Shown: positions 37,600 through 49,958 of the stretch, one piece after another
Layout: each line of letters begins with the position of its first letter
Position numbering within the stretch: the stretch's first letter is position 1
DNA from: Nitrosococcus watsonii C-113
GTDB lineage: Bacteria; Pseudomonadota; Gammaproteobacteria; Nitrosococcales; Nitrosococcaceae
Reading direction: 5' to 3'
Assembly: GCF_000143085.1 (NCBI RefSeq)
Contig: NC_014315.1
Location: 248,001 to 312,000, forward strand
DNA: 64,000 nt
Translations under genes and position numbers: made by a program
The notes under the pieces: model-generated
The model's database searches: none
What the model was told of the DNA's origin: nothing
The model's input: only the letters and a program-made list of their open reading frames with translations

Positions 37600-38232
37600 A
37601 TGGCCAACGAAGAGAGAACTATTCCGGAGACTAATGTTGCGTCTGAACGGCCGGAAGATCCGGTAGAATCCCAGACGCAAGCCGAGGGCGGCGAGCAAAT
37701 CCAGGAGGCAGCCCCCGAGACTGCTGAGCTGGAGGCTGTCCAGCAACTTTTGGAGGATGCCCGCAGCAAGGCAGACGAACATTGGAATGAGCTACTGCGC
37801 GCCCGAGCTGAGCTGGAGAATCAGCGCCGACGCCATGAGCGGGAATTAGACAAGGGCCGCAAGTATGCCTTGGAGAAATTTGCCCAGGATTTATTACCGG
37901 TTAAGGATAGCCTAGAGATGGGATTAGCGGCAGCCCAGGCTGAAGATGCCAATGTAACCGCTTTACGGGAAGGAACCGAATTAATTCTTAAGATGTTCAA
38001 TGAAGTTGTAGCCCGATTTGGCATCGAAACGATTGATCCCCAAGGCGAAGCCTTTAACCCTGACTTTCACCAGGCCATATCTACCCAGGAGAGCAGTGAG
38101 GCTGCTCCTGACACTGTGCTTACCGTTGTTCGTAAAGGCTATGCTTTAAATGGTCGCCTGTTACGTCCGGCCATGGTCGTAGTTTCCAAACCGGGTGAAC
38201 AAACCACAGCAGGGGTAGATACTCAAGCTTGA
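37600..38232 (+). CDS. grpE: Nucleotide exchange factor GrpE
   Basis: GrpE releases ADP from DnaK and thereby drives the chaperone cycle. The 210-residue protein has the expected acidic, disordered N-terminus (residues 1-50), a long coiled-coil (ARAELENQRRRHERELDKG, 70-90) and a beta domain ending in GYALNGRLLRPAMVVV. The ATG at 37600 has GGAGA nine bases upstream; the frame begins with a TTG 15 bases earlier. A sigma-32-like promoter for dnaK overlaps its stop codon. Confidence 0.96.
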   Translation: MANEERTIPETNVASERPEDPVESQTQAEGGEQIQEAAPETAELEAVQQLLEDARSKADEHWNELLRARAELENQRRRHERELDKGRKYALEKFAQDLLPVKDSLEMGLAAAQAEDANVTALREGTELILKMFNEVVARFGIETIDPQGEAFNPDFHQAISTQESSEAAPDTVLTVVRKGYALNGRLLRPAMVVVSKPGEQTTAGVDTQA

Positions 38233-38254
38233 AATTAGTGAGTATGCCCCAATA
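38228..38254 (+). promoter_or_regulatory. Candidate sigma-32 heat-shock promoter for dnaK
   Basis: CTTGAAA (38228-38234) is a perfect match to the sigma-32 -35 element. CCCCAATA (38247-38254), 12 bases downstream, keeps the CCCC core of the -10 element. The predicted start near 38262 leaves about 77 bases before dnaK. The -35 overlaps the grpE stop codon. Confidence 0.6.
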
Positions 38255-38338
38255 GTCAGACGTAGCGTACAGCATAAGGTGCCGGTGGGAGCAGCCGCCG
38301 GTGGAAAATGAATACCAAGTTTTTGGAGTAGAGTAATC

Positions 38339-40261
38339 ATGGGAAAGATTATCGGCATTGATCTGGGGACCACCAACTCCTGCGTGGCGCTTATGGAAGG
38401 GAATAAACCCCGGGTGATTGAGAATGCGGAAGGCGACCGGACCACCCCCTCGGTAGTGGCCTTTACCAAAGAGGGTGAAACATTGGTGGGCCAGTCTGCT
38501 AAGCGGCAGGCAATCACTAATCCTCAAAATACGCTTTATGCGATTAAGCGCCTGATTGGCCGTCGCTTTGATGAGGAAGTGGTGCAGCGGGACATTAAAA
38601 TGGTGCCCTATAAAATTGTTAAGGCCGACAATGGAGACGCTTGGGTGGAAGCCACGGGTAAAAAAATGGCCCCACCGGAAGTCTCGGCCAACGTGCTCCG
38701 CAAAATGAAGAAAACGGCGGAAGACTATTTGGGCGAAGAAGTGGAAGCAGCTGTTATTACGGTTCCCGCTTATTTTAATGATTCCCAGCGTCAAGCCACT
38801 AAGGATGCGGGCCGGATTGCCGGTCTTGAAGTCAAGCGCATTATTAATGAACCTACGGCGGCGGCTTTGGCCTATGGTCTGGATAAAAAGCGGGGCGATC
38901 AAAAAATCGCAGTCTATGACTTAGGCGGCGGCACTTTTGACGTTTCTATTATTGAGATCGCAGAGGTGGAAGGAGAGCATCAGTTTGAGGTGCTATCCAC
39001 CAATGGGGATACCTTCCTTGGCGGCGAGGACTTCGATAAGCGGATTATCGACTATATCGCTGAAGAATTTAAGAAAGAGCAAAGTATCGACTTGCGGGGC
39101 GATCCGTTAGCGATGCAACGCCTTAAGGATGCGGCAGAAAAGGCTAAAATCGAACTTTCTTCTAGTCAACAAACGGAAGTTAATTTACCCTACGTCACGG
39201 CGGATGCCAGCGGTCCCAAGCATCTCAATGTCCGAATCACCAGGGCTAAGCTGGAATCGTTGGTGGAGGATCTGATTAACCGCACTATCGGACCTTGCAA
39301 AACCGCGCTTCAGGATGCCAAGCTCAGCGCCTCTGAAATCGACGAAGTCATCTTGGTAGGTGGCCAAACCCGGATGCCCAAGGTGCAGGAGGCAGCTAAA
39401 GAATTCTTTGGCAAGGAGCCTCGTAAAGATGTCAATCCCGATGAAGCAGTTGCCGTGGGTGCAGCCATTCAGGCAGGAGTCCTGGGGGGTGAGGTCAAGG
39501 AAGTGTTGTTGCTGGATGTGACGCCCCTGTCTCTGGGTATCGAGACTTTGGGAGGCGTCATGACCAAGCTAATTGAGAAGAATACCACCATCCCTACCCG
39601 GAAAACGCAAGTGTTTTCTACCGCGGAGGATAATCAAACGGCTGTAACTGTGCATGTGCTCCAGGGTGAGCGGGAGCAAGCAGTGGGTAATAAATCCCTC
39701 GGTCGTTTTGACCTAGTAGGCATTCCGCCTGCTCATCGCGGTATGCCCCAAATTGAGGTCACCTTCGATATCGATGCCAATGGCATCCTGAATGTTTCTG
39801 CCAAAGACAAGGCTACGGGTAAGGAGCAATCCATTGTTATTAAGGCCTCCAGCGGGTTGGCGGAAGATGAAATCGAGCGCATGGTTTCGGATGCCGAGGC
39901 TCATGTGGAAGAAGATCGCAAATTCCGGGAATTAGTTGATCTCCGTAACCAAGGCGATAACTTAATTCATGCTACGGAAAAATCCATGGAGGAATTGGGC
40001 GATAAGCTTGAGGCCAACGAGAAAAGCGAGATTGAGAAAACGATTGGAGAACTCAAGACCGCCATGAAGGAGGATAACAAAGAGGTTATTGAGGCTCGAA
40101 TAAAGGATTTGACCGATGCTTCTGCTAAGATGGCCGAACGCCTTTATACGCAACAAGCCGAAGAGGAGCCCCAGCCTCAAAAAGAAGAAGGCAAGGCAGC
40201 GGAGGAGGTTGTAGACGCTGAGTTTGAAGAAGTCAAGGAAGATAAGAATAAGGCATCATAA
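38339..40261 (+). CDS. dnaK: Molecular chaperone DnaK
   Basis: Hsp70 chaperone that binds exposed hydrophobic segments under ATP control. The 640-residue protein has the start [16 protein letters not shown], the ATPase loop [14 protein letters not shown] and the interdomain linker [14 protein letters not shown], and ends in a charged Glu/Lys-rich lid tail ([11 protein letters not shown]). It is of normal length. It follows grpE by 106 bp and precedes dnaJ by 163 bp. Confidence 0.99.
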   Translation: MGKIIGIDLGTTNSCVALMEGNKPRVIENAEGDRTTPSVVAFTKEGETLVGQSAKRQAITNPQNTLYAIKRLIGRRFDEEVVQRDIKMVPYKIVKADNGDAWVEATGKKMAPPEVSANVLRKMKKTAEDYLGEEVEAAVITVPAYFNDSQRQATKDAGRIAGLEVKRIINEPTAAALAYGLDKKRGDQKIAVYDLGGGTFDVSIIEIAEVEGEHQFEVLSTNGDTFLGGEDFDKRIIDYIAEEFKKEQSIDLRGDPLAMQRLKDAAEKAKIELSSSQQTEVNLPYVTADASGPKHLNVRITRAKLESLVEDLINRTIGPCKTALQDAKLSASEIDEVILVGGQTRMPKVQEAAKEFFGKEPRKDVNPDEAVAVGAAIQAGVLGGEVKEVLLLDVTPLSLGIETLGGVMTKLIEKNTTIPTRKTQVFSTAEDNQTAVTVHVLQGEREQAVGNKSLGRFDLVGIPPAHRGMPQIEVTFDIDANGILNVSAKDKATGKEQSIVIKASSGLAEDEIERMVSDAEAHVEEDRKFRELVDLRNQGDNLIHATEKSMEELGDKLEANEKSEIEKTIGELKTAMKEDNKEVIEARIKDLTDASAKMAERLYTQQAEEEPQPQKEEGKAAEEVVDAEFEEVKEDKNKAS

Positions 40262-40285
40262 CTTAAGACGATACTCAATGAGGAG

Positions 40286-40325
40286 GGCTCAGGCTAATCT
40301 TAAGGGGGCCTGGGCCTTGGTATAT
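40286..40325 (+). other. Possible attenuator hairpin between dnaK and dnaJ
   Basis: GGCTCAGGC (40286-40294) can pair with GCCTGGGCC (40308-40316), 9 bp with one G-U pair and a 13-nt loop. The following bases TTGGTATATT are only weakly T-rich, so it could be a partial terminator that lowers dnaJ expression. Confidence 0.35.
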
Positions 40326-40424
40326 TAGGCCATCCCAGGGCGGGTACGACGGTGCGCACTTGAGTGCAGGTTCGTGGTGCCAAGGTAAGTTGATGGCACA
40401 AAGGCGGATAGCTGAATTCGGAGA

Positions 40425-41567
40425 ATGGCAAAGCGAGATTACTATGAGACTTTAGGGGTTGCGCGGAATACCTCTGACGCTGAAATTAAGAAGGCCTATC
40501 GGCGTCTGGCGATGAAATATCACCCGGATCGCAACCCTGATGACAAGGCGGCCGAGGAAAACTTTAAAGAGATTCAAGAGGCTTACGATGTTCTTTCTGA
40601 CGCGAGAAAGCGTACAGCCTATGATCAGTTCGGGCACGCTGGCGTAGGGGCGGGTGCAGGCCCTGGCCCCGGGGGGCATGGTTTTGAGGGCGGCGCTAAT
40701 TTTGGTGATATTTTTGGCGACGTTTTTAATGATATCTTTGGTGCTGCCGCAGGCCGTGGAAGTAGGCGGCAAGCCTACCGGGGGGCTGATCTTCGCTATA
40801 ATTTAGATTTGACTTTGGAAGAAGCGGTTGCAGGTACCACGGCCAAGATCCGTATTCCCACTTATGTGGCTTGCAAGGTTTGTGAGGGGAGTGGCGCCAA
40901 GCCGGGAACCTCACCCATTACTTGTCCTACTTGTGGTGGGCACGGTCAGGTCCGAATGCAGCAGGGCTTTTTTTCTCTGCAACAGACTTGCCCACGCTGC
41001 CATGGCAATGGTCAGATTGTCGATTCTCCTTGCTCTACATGCCGTGGTGAAGGGCGAGTCCGGGAGCATAAAACGCTCTCGGTAAAGATTCCACCTGGAG
41101 TGGATACGGGAGATCGAATCCGTTTAACTGGCGAAGGAGAAGCCGGCGAAAGCGGTGGTCCACCGGGTGATCTGTATGTTCAGGTACAAACTAAAGCCCA
41201 TTCAATTTTTTCCCGCGAGGGAGATTCTCTACACTGCGAAGTACCGGTTAGTTTCGTCGCTGCGGCTTTAGGCGGGGAGTTAGATGTACCGACTTTAACA
41301 GGCCGGGCAAAGCTAAAAATTCCTGCAGGAACCCAGTCAGGACAGGTTTTTCGTTTAAAAGGCAAGGGTGTATCGCCTGTTCGCGGCGGTTCGGTAGGCG
41401 ATCTTCTATGTCGGGTCATGGTGGAAACGCCGGTGAATTTAAACCAAGAGCAAAAGGAGTTGCTGGAAAAATTCGAAGCCTCCATGAATCGGAATAAAAA
41501 GCATAGTCCTAAACATCATTCCTGGCTGGAAGGGGTAAAACGCTTCTTTGAAGACATGAAGTTTTGA
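40425..41567 (+). CDS. dnaJ: Co-chaperone DnaJ
   Basis: Hsp40 partner of DnaK. The 380-residue protein has the J domain with HPD (KYHPDRNP), a Gly/Phe-rich segment (about 75-115), four zinc-finger repeats ([36 protein letters not shown]) and the C-terminal substrate-binding domain. It is full length. A probable terminator follows, and dapB starts 112 bp downstream. Confidence 0.98.
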   Translation: MAKRDYYETLGVARNTSDAEIKKAYRRLAMKYHPDRNPDDKAAEENFKEIQEAYDVLSDARKRTAYDQFGHAGVGAGAGPGPGGHGFEGGANFGDIFGDVFNDIFGAAAGRGSRRQAYRGADLRYNLDLTLEEAVAGTTAKIRIPTYVACKVCEGSGAKPGTSPITCPTCGGHGQVRMQQGFFSLQQTCPRCHGNGQIVDSPCSTCRGEGRVREHKTLSVKIPPGVDTGDRIRLTGEGEAGESGGPPGDLYVQVQTKAHSIFSREGDSLHCEVPVSFVAAALGGELDVPTLTGRAKLKIPAGTQSGQVFRLKGKGVSPVRGGSVGDLLCRVMVETPVNLNQEQKELLEKFEASMNRNKKHSPKHHSWLEGVKRFFEDMKF

Positions 41568-41608
41568 TACCCTTATCTTCACACCACTAAAGCAGGGTAA
41601 ATCTTATC

Positions 41609-42495
<887 letters not shown>

Positions 42496-42686
42496 GAGTT
42501 TTTTCGCGTTTTTGGCGCTTCTCTGCTAGAGTATCGCGCCCTGTTACGTTAAGGGCAAGGGCATTTTAGAAAGTTTAGGCTTATAGAATTCTTGAAACAC
42601 TGCCTGGTAGGTGAGCGCAGTAGGGTAAATTCGCGTTGCCAGAGCAAGTTTTGAGACAAGGTTAATCAACAATTAGGAGGTAAATA

Positions 42687-44684
42687 ATGCCTTCTCGCAG
42701 AGAACTGGCTAATGCTATCCGTGCGCTTAGTATGGACGCAGTGCAAAAGGCGAAATCCGGCCACCCTGGGGCACCTATGGGGATGGCAGACATCGCTGAA
42801 GTATTATGGAATAATTTTCTCACGCATAATCCTAACAACCCCCACTGGGTGAACCGGGATCGATTCGTGCTTTCCAATGGGCATGGTTCCATGCTGCTCT
42901 ATTCCTTACTCCACTTGAGCGGTTATGACGTCAGTATGGAAGACCTCAAGCAGTTCCGGCAGCTTCATTCCAAGACGCCGGGCCATCCAGAATATGGGTA
43001 TGCCCCCGGTATCGAGACGACCACTGGGCCTTTGGGTCAAGGTCTTAGTAATGCCGTTGGCATGGCCCTGGCTGAAAAAGTATTGGCAGGCCAGTTCAAC
43101 CGCGATGGCCATGAAATCGTTGATCATTACACCTACGTATTTCTCGGAGACGGCTGCTTGATGGAAGGGATTTCTCATGAGTCCTGCGCCTTGGCGGGTA
43201 CTTGGGGATTAGGGAAGCTGGTTGCATTCTATGACGACAATGGTATTTCCATTGATGGAGATGTAGCGGGATGGTTTACTGACGACACGCCAAAGCGTTT
43301 TGATGCCTACGGTTGGCACGTTATACGGGATGTAGATGGGCATGATTCAGAGGCCGTACGCCGAGCTACCGAAGAAGCACGCTCAGTTATCGATAAACCT
43401 ACCCTTATTTGCTGTAAGACATTAATTGGCTACGGCGCTCCTAATTTGGCGGGAAGTGGTGATTGTCATGGAGCACCGCTTGGAGAGGACGAAATATTTG
43501 CTACCCGTGACAAATTAGGCTGGTCCTACCCTCCTTTTGAAATTCCAGAAGAGATTTATGAGGGTTGGGATGGGACTGAAAAAGGCAAAGCGGCAGAGGC
43601 AGCTTGGGATAAAAAGCTTGTTGCCTATCAAGCTGCTTATCCAGAATTGGCGGCGGAATTTAAGCGTCGTCTCCAGCATAAACTGCCTGAAAATTGGGAA
43701 GCCACTGTTGCTGAAGCTATTCAGGCGGCTGCTGTCAAGGCCGAAAAAATTGCTACTCGCAAGGCATCTCAAAACGCCCTTGAAGCCTATGCGCCAGTCT
43801 TGCCGGAGCTATTGGGCGGATCGGCTGATTTGACTGGTTCCAACCTGACCCATTGGTCCGGTTCAAAAGTGATCAGTAAAACTGCCCCGGAAGGTAATTA
43901 CATCCACTATGGCGTGCGGGAGTTTGGGATGTCGGCCATTATGAATGGCATTGCCCTGCATGGCGGCTTTATTCCCTATGGCGGAACCTTTCTAATGTTC
44001 TCCGAGTATGCCCGTAACGCGGTGCGGATGGCGGCGCTCATGGGGGTGCAAAGTATTTTTGTTTATACCCATGATTCTATTGGCTTAGGCGAAGATGGAC
44101 CTACTCATCAAGCGGTGGAGCAAGCGGCAACCTTGCGCTATATTCCCCGCATGTCAGTATGGCGCCCTTGTGATGCGGTAGAAAGCCTGGTTGCTTGGAG
44201 AGCGGCTATCGAGCGCCAAGAGGGGCCAACGTCCTTGCTGTTTTCCCGCCAGGGGTTGCCTCCCCAGAAGCGAACCCCCGAGCAAATTGAAAATATTCGC
44301 CGCGGCGGCTATATCCTGCGCGATACGGAGGATAAGCCCGATGTCATTATGGTGGCTACTGGTTCCGAAGTGGCGCTGGCGATGGAGGCGGCTGAAACTT
44401 TGGGGAGCAAGGGTATCCAGGCGCGGGTGGTTTCTATGCCTTGCACGGATGTCTTCGATGCTCAGAGTAAGGCCTACCGGGAAGCGATTCTGCCCTCTGA
44501 AGTGCGGGCTCGCGTGGCGGTGGAGGCGGGAATCACTGATTACTGGCGGAAGTATGTAGGGCTTGAGGGCAAAGTGTCAGGCATTGATACCTTTGGAGAA
44601 TCGGCTCCAGCTGAGGATGTATACCGGCATTTTGGCCTAACTGCGGAGAACTTGGCTAAGATCGCCGAAGATATGGTTTCTTAA
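42687..44684 (+). CDS. tkt: Transketolase
   Basis: Transketolase transfers two-carbon units between sugar phosphates with thiamine diphosphate in the pentose and Calvin pathways. The 665-residue protein has the ThDP-binding GDGCLMEG...DDNGISIDG region, the [11 protein letters not shown] start and the central [14 protein letters not shown] motif. A perfect AGGAGG ribosome site lies six bases before the ATG. It leads a codirectional set of gap, pgk, pyk and fba genes, the cbb-type carbon cluster. Confidence 0.98.
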   Translation: MPSRRELANAIRALSMDAVQKAKSGHPGAPMGMADIAEVLWNNFLTHNPNNPHWVNRDRFVLSNGHGSMLLYSLLHLSGYDVSMEDLKQFRQLHSKTPGHPEYGYAPGIETTTGPLGQGLSNAVGMALAEKVLAGQFNRDGHEIVDHYTYVFLGDGCLMEGISHESCALAGTWGLGKLVAFYDDNGISIDGDVAGWFTDDTPKRFDAYGWHVIRDVDGHDSEAVRRATEEARSVIDKPTLICCKTLIGYGAPNLAGSGDCHGAPLGEDEIFATRDKLGWSYPPFEIPEEIYEGWDGTEKGKAAEAAWDKKLVAYQAAYPELAAEFKRRLQHKLPENWEATVAEAIQAAAVKAEKIATRKASQNALEAYAPVLPELLGGSADLTGSNLTHWSGSKVISKTAPEGNYIHYGVREFGMSAIMNGIALHGGFIPYGGTFLMFSEYARNAVRMAALMGVQSIFVYTHDSIGLGEDGPTHQAVEQAATLRYIPRMSVWRPCDAVESLVAWRAAIERQEGPTSLLFSRQGLPPQKRTPEQIENIRRGGYILRDTEDKPDVIMVATGSEVALAMEAAETLGSKGIQARVVSMPCTDVFDAQSKAYREAILPSEVRARVAVEAGITDYWRKYVGLEGKVSGIDTFGESAPAEDVYRHFGLTAENLAKIAEDMVS

Positions 44685-44784
44685 ACGAGTGAGTTTTTTA
44701 TTTAGTCATGCTGCTGTCTGGAAAAGTAGTTAGGTTATTTCCTGCAGCGCTGGCGTAATTTTTTGAAACAATGGAGATAGAACC

Positions 44785-45798
44785 ATGGCGATTAAAGTCG
44801 CAATCAATGGTTATGGTCGTATTGGCCGCAATGTTTTGCGGGCTTTGTATGAGCATAACCGCAATAGCGAGATTCAGATTGTTGCCATTAACGATCTAGG
44901 AGATGCCAATACCAATGCCTATTTAACCCAGTATGATACCGTACACGGTAAATTTCCGGGAGAGGTTTCCGTCGATGGCGATTACCTGATCGTCAATGGC
45001 GACAAAATTCGTGTGTTGGCCGAAAGAGACCCGGCTAAATTACCCTGGGATCAGCTAGGGGTGGATGTAGTACACGAATGTACGGGGTTATTCACTAGCA
45101 AGGGAAAAGCCTCAGCTCACCTTCAAGCAGGAGCGAAAAAAGTAATTATCTCGGCCCCGGGGGGCGGGGATGTTGATGCCACTATTGTCTACGGCGTTAA
45201 TCATGATTCTTTAAAAGCTTCCCATGCCGTCATTTCCAACGCTTCTTGTACCACCAATTGCTTGGCGCCCGTGGTAAAGGTGCTCCAGGATAACATTGGA
45301 GTTGAGCATGGTTTGATGACCACGATCCACTCCTACACCAACGATCAGGTACTTACGGACGTTTATCATACGGATCTCCGCCGGGCTCGGTCCGCCACTC
45401 AGTCAATGATCCCAACTAAAACAGGTGCAGCCGCAGCGGTCGGGTTGGTGTTGCCGGAACTTAATGGCAAGCTGGATGGATTCGCGATTCGAGTGCCAAC
45501 TATTAACGTTTCCCTGGTTGATCTTACTTTTGTGGCTTCCCGTAATACCACTAAAGAAAACGTTGACGGAATGATGCGAGAGGCGGCTGAGGGTGACTTG
45601 CAGGGAGTGCTTGCCTACAATGACAAACCACTTGTCTCTATGGACTTCAATCATGATCCCTCGTCGTCTATTTATGAGGCTAGCTTGACCAAGGTAATGG
45701 GAGGTAATTTGGTCAAGGTTTTGGCATGGTATGATAATGAATGGGGCTTTTCCAATCGCATGCTGGATGCCACTGTGGCCCTTATGAATGCCAAGTAA
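44785..45798 (+). CDS. gap: Glyceraldehyde-3-phosphate dehydrogenase
   Basis: The 337-residue enzyme has the NAD-binding [14 protein letters not shown] and the catalytic [12 protein letters not shown] with the active-site Cys. In the Calvin cycle it runs in the reductive direction. The Asp in AINDLG after the Rossmann fold suggests preference for NAD over NADP. It starts 100 bp after tkt and is followed by its own terminator, so pgk onward needs a second promoter or read-through. Confidence 0.98.
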   Translation: MAIKVAINGYGRIGRNVLRALYEHNRNSEIQIVAINDLGDANTNAYLTQYDTVHGKFPGEVSVDGDYLIVNGDKIRVLAERDPAKLPWDQLGVDVVHECTGLFTSKGKASAHLQAGAKKVIISAPGGGDVDATIVYGVNHDSLKASHAVISNASCTTNCLAPVVKVLQDNIGVEHGLMTTIHSYTNDQVLTDVYHTDLRRARSATQSMIPTKTGAAAAVGLVLPELNGKLDGFAIRVPTINVSLVDLTFVASRNTTKENVDGMMREAAEGDLQGVLAYNDKPLVSMDFNHDPSSSIYEASLTKVMGGNLVKVLAWYDNEWGFSNRMLDATVALMNAK

Positions 45799-45819
45799 AG
45801 CAAAATAGCCGGAATGCAG

Positions 45820-45853
45820 GGCCGCCTTGTTGGACGGGCGGCCTAACTTTTTT
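45820..45853 (+). terminator. Rho-independent terminator after gap
   Basis: GGCCGCC (45820-45826) and GGCGGCC (45837-45843) form a perfect 7-bp GC stem with a 10-nt loop, followed by TAACTTTTTTC. Confidence 0.85.
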
Positions 45854-45946
45854 CATCCCATTGTAAAGCGAGAGGCGCCTGGGTTTAGCCTAGCTAGGCG
45901 GGCGGCTCGCCTTTAGATAAAAAGCTCTACCGAAGGAGTAAGTTCC

Positions 45947-47125
45947 ATGCCTATTTTAAAGATGTCCGAGCTGGATCTTGCCGGGAAGCGTGTCCTTATC
46001 CGTGAAGACCTTAATGTACCCTTGAAAAATGGTGAAATTGCCGATGATACCCGTATCCGGGCATCGTTGCCCTCGATTCAACAGGCGATGGAGGCAGGGG
46101 CTAAGGTCATGGTGATGTCCCACCTTGGGCGCCCCACCGAGGGGGAATTCGATACCGCTTTTTCTCTGGCGCCAGTAGCGGAATATTTATCTCGCCTATT
46201 AAGCCAAGAGGTTCGTTTGGCCCGGGATTGGCTGGAGGGGATAACGGTTGAGAAGGGCCAGGTCGTGTTGTGCGAGAACGTCCGGTTTAACCGGGGAGAG
46301 AAAAAGAACGATGAGGCTCTGGCCAAAAAGATGGCCGCTCTTTGTGATGTTTATGTGATGGATGCCTTTGGCAGTGCTCACCGGGCTCAGGCCTCAACCC
46401 ATGGGGTGGCAAAGTATGCTCCAGTTGCTTGCGCGGGACCTTTACTGGCGGGAGAATTGGAGGCTTTGGGTAAGGCTTTGGAGAATCCTGCCCGGCCTCT
46501 AGTGGCTATTGTAGGTGGTTCCAAAGTTTCCACTAAATTAACCGTACTGGAAAGCCTATCCCAAGTGGTGGATCAGTTGATTGTAGGCGGCGGCATCGCT
46601 AATACCTTTATTGCAGCCGCGGGTTACAATGTAGGTAAATCTCTTTATGAGGCAGATTTAGTGGGAACCGCCAAGCAGCTTAGAACTGCGGCGCAGGAAG
46701 GGGGAGGGGATATCCCACTGCCGGTGGATGTGGTTTGTGGCCAGGAATTTTCCGAGAGCGCAGAAGCTGCTCTTAAGCGGATTAGCAAGGTTACGGATGA
46801 TGATATGATTTTCGATATCGGGCCTGAGACTTCGAAGCATTTTGCAGAAATATTGAAGAGTGCGGGGACGATTGTCTGGAATGGACCGGTAGGTGTATTT
46901 GAATTCGATCAATTTGGGGAAGGCACCAAGGCTCTGGCATTGGCAATTGCTGAAAGCCCCGCCTTTTCTATCGCCGGTGGCGGCGATACCTTAGCCGCTG
47001 TAGCGAAATATGGAGTAGGCGATCAGGTTTCTTATATTTCCACCGGTGGAGGGGCGTTTTTGGAGTTTCTGGAAGGAAAGCAACTGCCTGCGGTTGCCAT
47101 TCTTGAAGAACGAGCCAGCCAATAA
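45947..47125 (+). CDS. pgk: Phosphoglycerate kinase
   Basis: The 392-residue kinase interconverts 1,3-bisphosphoglycerate and 3-phosphoglycerate. It has the typical [15 protein letters not shown] start, the basic sugar-phosphate site MVMSHLGRP, the nucleotide loop [10 protein letters not shown] and the C-terminal GGGDTLAAV. In this organism it probably runs mainly in the Calvin-cycle direction, using ATP. A 12-base palindrome GCCTAGCTAGGC (45888-45899) lies in the upstream gap. Confidence 0.98.
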   Translation: MPILKMSELDLAGKRVLIREDLNVPLKNGEIADDTRIRASLPSIQQAMEAGAKVMVMSHLGRPTEGEFDTAFSLAPVAEYLSRLLSQEVRLARDWLEGITVEKGQVVLCENVRFNRGEKKNDEALAKKMAALCDVYVMDAFGSAHRAQASTHGVAKYAPVACAGPLLAGELEALGKALENPARPLVAIVGGSKVSTKLTVLESLSQVVDQLIVGGGIANTFIAAAGYNVGKSLYEADLVGTAKQLRTAAQEGGGDIPLPVDVVCGQEFSESAEAALKRISKVTDDDMIFDIGPETSKHFAEILKSAGTIVWNGPVGVFEFDQFGEGTKALALAIAESPAFSIAGGGDTLAAVAKYGVGDQVSYISTGGGAFLEFLEGKQLPAVAILEERASQ

Positions 47126-47200
47126 CCAGCATGCTGTTTTTAGCACTCTCGAGGGTTTTGCTCGGTTGCGAACAGTATCGGGGAGGACCTCGCAAAAACT

Positions 47201-48652
47201 ATGCAAAGACGAACTAAAATCGTCGCAACCCTAGGTCCGGCAACAGATGATCCAAAAGTCTTAGACCAGGTTATCGAAGCTGGAGTGGATGTGGTTCGTT
47301 TGAATTTTTCCCATGGTTCCCATGAATTACACCGGGAGCGAGCAGAGATTCTACGGAATCGGGCTCAAGCCTATGGGCGGCAGGTAGGCGTACTGGCCGA
47401 TTTGCAAGGGCCAAAAATCCGTATCGCCAAGTTCAAAGCCGGTAAGGCAAACTTGGAGGATAAGGCCCATTTTATCCTAGACGTTAGCCTGCCGGAGACT
47501 GCGGGTGATGAAAACCAAGTAGGGGTTGCCTACAAAGCGCTGGTGAATGATGTCAATCGAGGCGATACTTTACTCCTAGACGATGGCCGGATTGTCCTGT
47601 GGGTTGAAGATGTCATAGGCTCGAAGATCGTTTGCCGCGTGGTGATTGGTGGTATTTTGTTAAACAACAAAGGTATTAACCGCCAAGGGGGGGGGCTTTC
47701 GGCCAAGGCACTGACTGCCAAGGATCGCCAAGATATCCAATGCGCTGCTGAGATGCAGGCAGATTACTTAGCAGTCTCTTTCCCTCGTAGTGCCGCCGAC
47801 TTAAACGAGGCCCGGGAGTTATTTCAGGCTGCTGGTGGAAGGGGCGGAATTGTAGCGAAAATCGAGCGCGCCGAAGCCTTGGATACTTTGGAAGAGATGA
47901 TTGCCGCCTCTGAGGCAGTTATGGTAGCACGGGGAGATCTTGGCGTTGAAATTGGAGATGCAGCTTTGCCTCCAGTGCAGAAAAACATCATTCAATTAGC
48001 ACGGAAAATGAATCGGGTTGTGATTACGGCCACCCAGATGATGGAGACAATGATTACAAACCCCATCCCCACCCGGGCTGAAGTGTTTGATGTTGCCAAT
48101 GCAGTTTTGGATGGCACGGATGCGGTGATGCTCTCGGCTGAAACAGCTTCAGGAGATTTTCCAGGTAAAGCGGTTGCAGCAATGGATCGGATTTGCCGTG
48201 AAGCGGAGAAGCAATACCAAATCACCGTCTCTAGTCATCGCATTAGTACCCATTTTAGCCGGGTGGATGAGGGGATTGCGATGGCTGCCATGTATTTGGC
48301 TAATCATTCTGATATTAAGGCAATCGCAGCACTTACCGAGTCCGGTTCTACCCCTCTATGGATGTCCCGTATCAGTTCCGCTATCCCTATTTATGCCTTG
48401 ACGCGGCATGTGGAGACGCGTAGAAAGGTAACCCTGTATCGCGGTGTTTGCCCGGTAAGTTTTGCCATGGATTCTTCCGACCATGTGCTTATTCACCGCG
48501 AGGCAATCGGTGAATTAAAACGCCGAGGAGCGGTACGGGATGGAGATTGGGTCATCATTACCAAAGGGGATCTTACGGGTGTGCAGGGAGGCACTAACGC
48601 GCTGAAAGTTGTTCAGGTCGGTAATATGGTAGAACCTGGGGGCACGAATTAA
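47201..48652 (+). CDS. pyk: Pyruvate kinase
   Basis: The 483-residue pyruvate kinase converts phosphoenolpyruvate and ADP into pyruvate and ATP. Diagnostic motifs are RRTKIVATLGPAT at the start, VRLNFSHGSHELH, the metal- and PEP-binding IVAKIERAEAL and the signature MVARGDLGVEIG. It is of normal type II length. Its presence inside a Calvin-cycle-type gene order links fixed carbon to pyruvate. It starts 75 bp after pgk. Confidence 0.97.
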   Translation: MQRRTKIVATLGPATDDPKVLDQVIEAGVDVVRLNFSHGSHELHRERAEILRNRAQAYGRQVGVLADLQGPKIRIAKFKAGKANLEDKAHFILDVSLPETAGDENQVGVAYKALVNDVNRGDTLLLDDGRIVLWVEDVIGSKIVCRVVIGGILLNNKGINRQGGGLSAKALTAKDRQDIQCAAEMQADYLAVSFPRSAADLNEARELFQAAGGRGGIVAKIERAEALDTLEEMIAASEAVMVARGDLGVEIGDAALPPVQKNIIQLARKMNRVVITATQMMETMITNPIPTRAEVFDVANAVLDGTDAVMLSAETASGDFPGKAVAAMDRICREAEKQYQITVSSHRISTHFSRVDEGIAMAAMYLANHSDIKAIAALTESGSTPLWMSRISSAIPIYALTRHVETRRKVTLYRGVCPVSFAMDSSDHVLIHREAIGELKRRGAVRDGDWVIITKGDLTGVQGGTNALKVVQVGNMVEPGGTN

Positions 48653-48785
48653 AGAAAATGATAGCCTTCATGCTATCGGCGGTTAAAAATTATTCAAACT
48701 ATCTATTAAGATAGTCCTTTAAAGAATATGAATAAAAATCGTCATTTAACATCAGATTATGTCGCTAACTGTATGAGGAAAAAAT

Positions 48786-49850
48786 ATGGCCTTAATAACC
48801 TTGCGTCAATTGCTTGATTATGCCGCAGAGCATAGCTTTGGTATTCCTGCCTTTAACGTCAATAATATGGAGCAGGTTCATTCAATCATGCAAGCGGCCG
48901 ATGCCGTTGATAGCCCCGCCATCATGCAAGCTTCGGCGGGGGCTCGTTCCTATGCTGGCGAACCGTTCTTACGCCATTTGATTGAGGCGGCGGTAGAGCA
49001 ATACCCTCACATTCCAATCTGCATGCACCAGGATCACGGGGCGGAGCCTGCGGTTTGCCTGCGTTCCATCCAGTCTGGTTTTAGTTCGGTAATGATGGAT
49101 GGTTCGTTGATGGCAGATATGAAAACTCCGTCAAGTTACGAATACAATGTCAATGTAACCCGGCAAGTAGTGGATATGGCCCACAGCGGCGGGGTTTCCG
49201 TGGAAGGCGAGCTAGGTTGCTTGGGGTCTCTGGAAACGGGTATGGCGGGCGAGGAAGATGGATCGGGCGCTGAAGGCCAGCTTAGCCATGATCAATTACT
49301 TACTAATCCCGAGGAGGCTGCGGATTTTGTTAAAAAAACGAAGGTGGATGCTTTAGCTATCGCCATTGGTACTAGCCATGGAGCCTATAAATTTACCCGG
49401 CCTCCAACGGGCGATATTTTAGCCATTGAGCGAATTAAGGAAATCCATGCCCGTATTCCTGATACTCATCTGGTCATGCATGGTTCCAGCTCCGTGCCCC
49501 AGGACTGGTTGAAGATCATCCATGAGTTTGGCGGTGATATCGGTGAAACTTACGGCGTGCCCGTAAAAGAAATTCAAGAGGGAATTCGGCATGGAGTGCG
49601 AAAGGTTAATGTGGATACGGATCTGCGGCTTGCCTCAACCGGTGCTATCCGCAAGAATTTAGCTGAGAATCCGAAAAACTTCGATCCTCGTAAATACCTT
49701 AAGGCATCAACGGCGGCTATGAAGGATATCTGCCAGGCCCGTTTCGAAGCTTTTGGTTGTGCCGGGCATGCCTCTAAGATTAAACCGCTTTCCCTGGAAG
49801 CCATGTTTAAGCGTTATGCTAGCGGGGAACTGGACCCCAGGGTTAACTAA
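48786..49850 (+). CDS. fba: Class II fructose-bisphosphate aldolase
   Basis: A 354-residue zinc-dependent aldolase of the CbbA type. Zinc ligands are visible in [12 protein letters not shown], in the [10 protein letters not shown] region and in [10 protein letters not shown]. It condenses dihydroxyacetone phosphate with glyceraldehyde 3-phosphate or erythrose 4-phosphate, giving the fructose and sedoheptulose bisphosphates of the Calvin cycle. The start has a GAGG ribosome site seven bases upstream. A strong bidirectional terminator closes the cluster. Confidence 0.97.
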   Translation: MALITLRQLLDYAAEHSFGIPAFNVNNMEQVHSIMQAADAVDSPAIMQASAGARSYAGEPFLRHLIEAAVEQYPHIPICMHQDHGAEPAVCLRSIQSGFSSVMMDGSLMADMKTPSSYEYNVNVTRQVVDMAHSGGVSVEGELGCLGSLETGMAGEEDGSGAEGQLSHDQLLTNPEEAADFVKKTKVDALAIAIGTSHGAYKFTRPPTGDILAIERIKEIHARIPDTHLVMHGSSSVPQDWLKIIHEFGGDIGETYGVPVKEIQEGIRHGVRKVNVDTDLRLASTGAIRKNLAENPKNFDPRKYLKASTAAMKDICQARFEAFGCAGHASKIKPLSLEAMFKRYASGELDPRVN

Positions 49851-49913
49851 GCATTAATTAACCTTTATCCTTAATTTCTAAGGCATAGGGGATTTTGGAT
49901 AGAAGTACTCAAG

Positions 49914-49947
49914 AAAAAAAGGGTGGGCTAAACTCCGCCCTTTTTTT
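49914..49947. terminator. Bidirectional terminator between fba and the MFS gene
   Basis: AAAAAAAGGGTGG (49914-49926) pairs with CCGCCCTTTTTTT (49935-49947): a 13-bp stem with one G-U pair and an 8-nt loop. The flanking A and T runs make it work for both converging genes. Confidence 0.92.
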
Positions 49948-49958
49948 ATGGGCTCGAC

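Noticed and set aside
38120-38902. Long antisense open frame of 260 codons opposite grpE and dnaK
   Set aside because: Mirrors the codon bias of the dnaK reading frame; no recognisable protein family.
47141-47175. Half of a CIRCE element (TTAGCACTC) before pyk
   Set aside because: The right half GAGTGCTAA is absent, so it is a chance match.
48660-48677. GATAGC-CTTCAT-GCTATC hairpin after pyk as a terminator
   Set aside because: Only six bp with no T-run after it.
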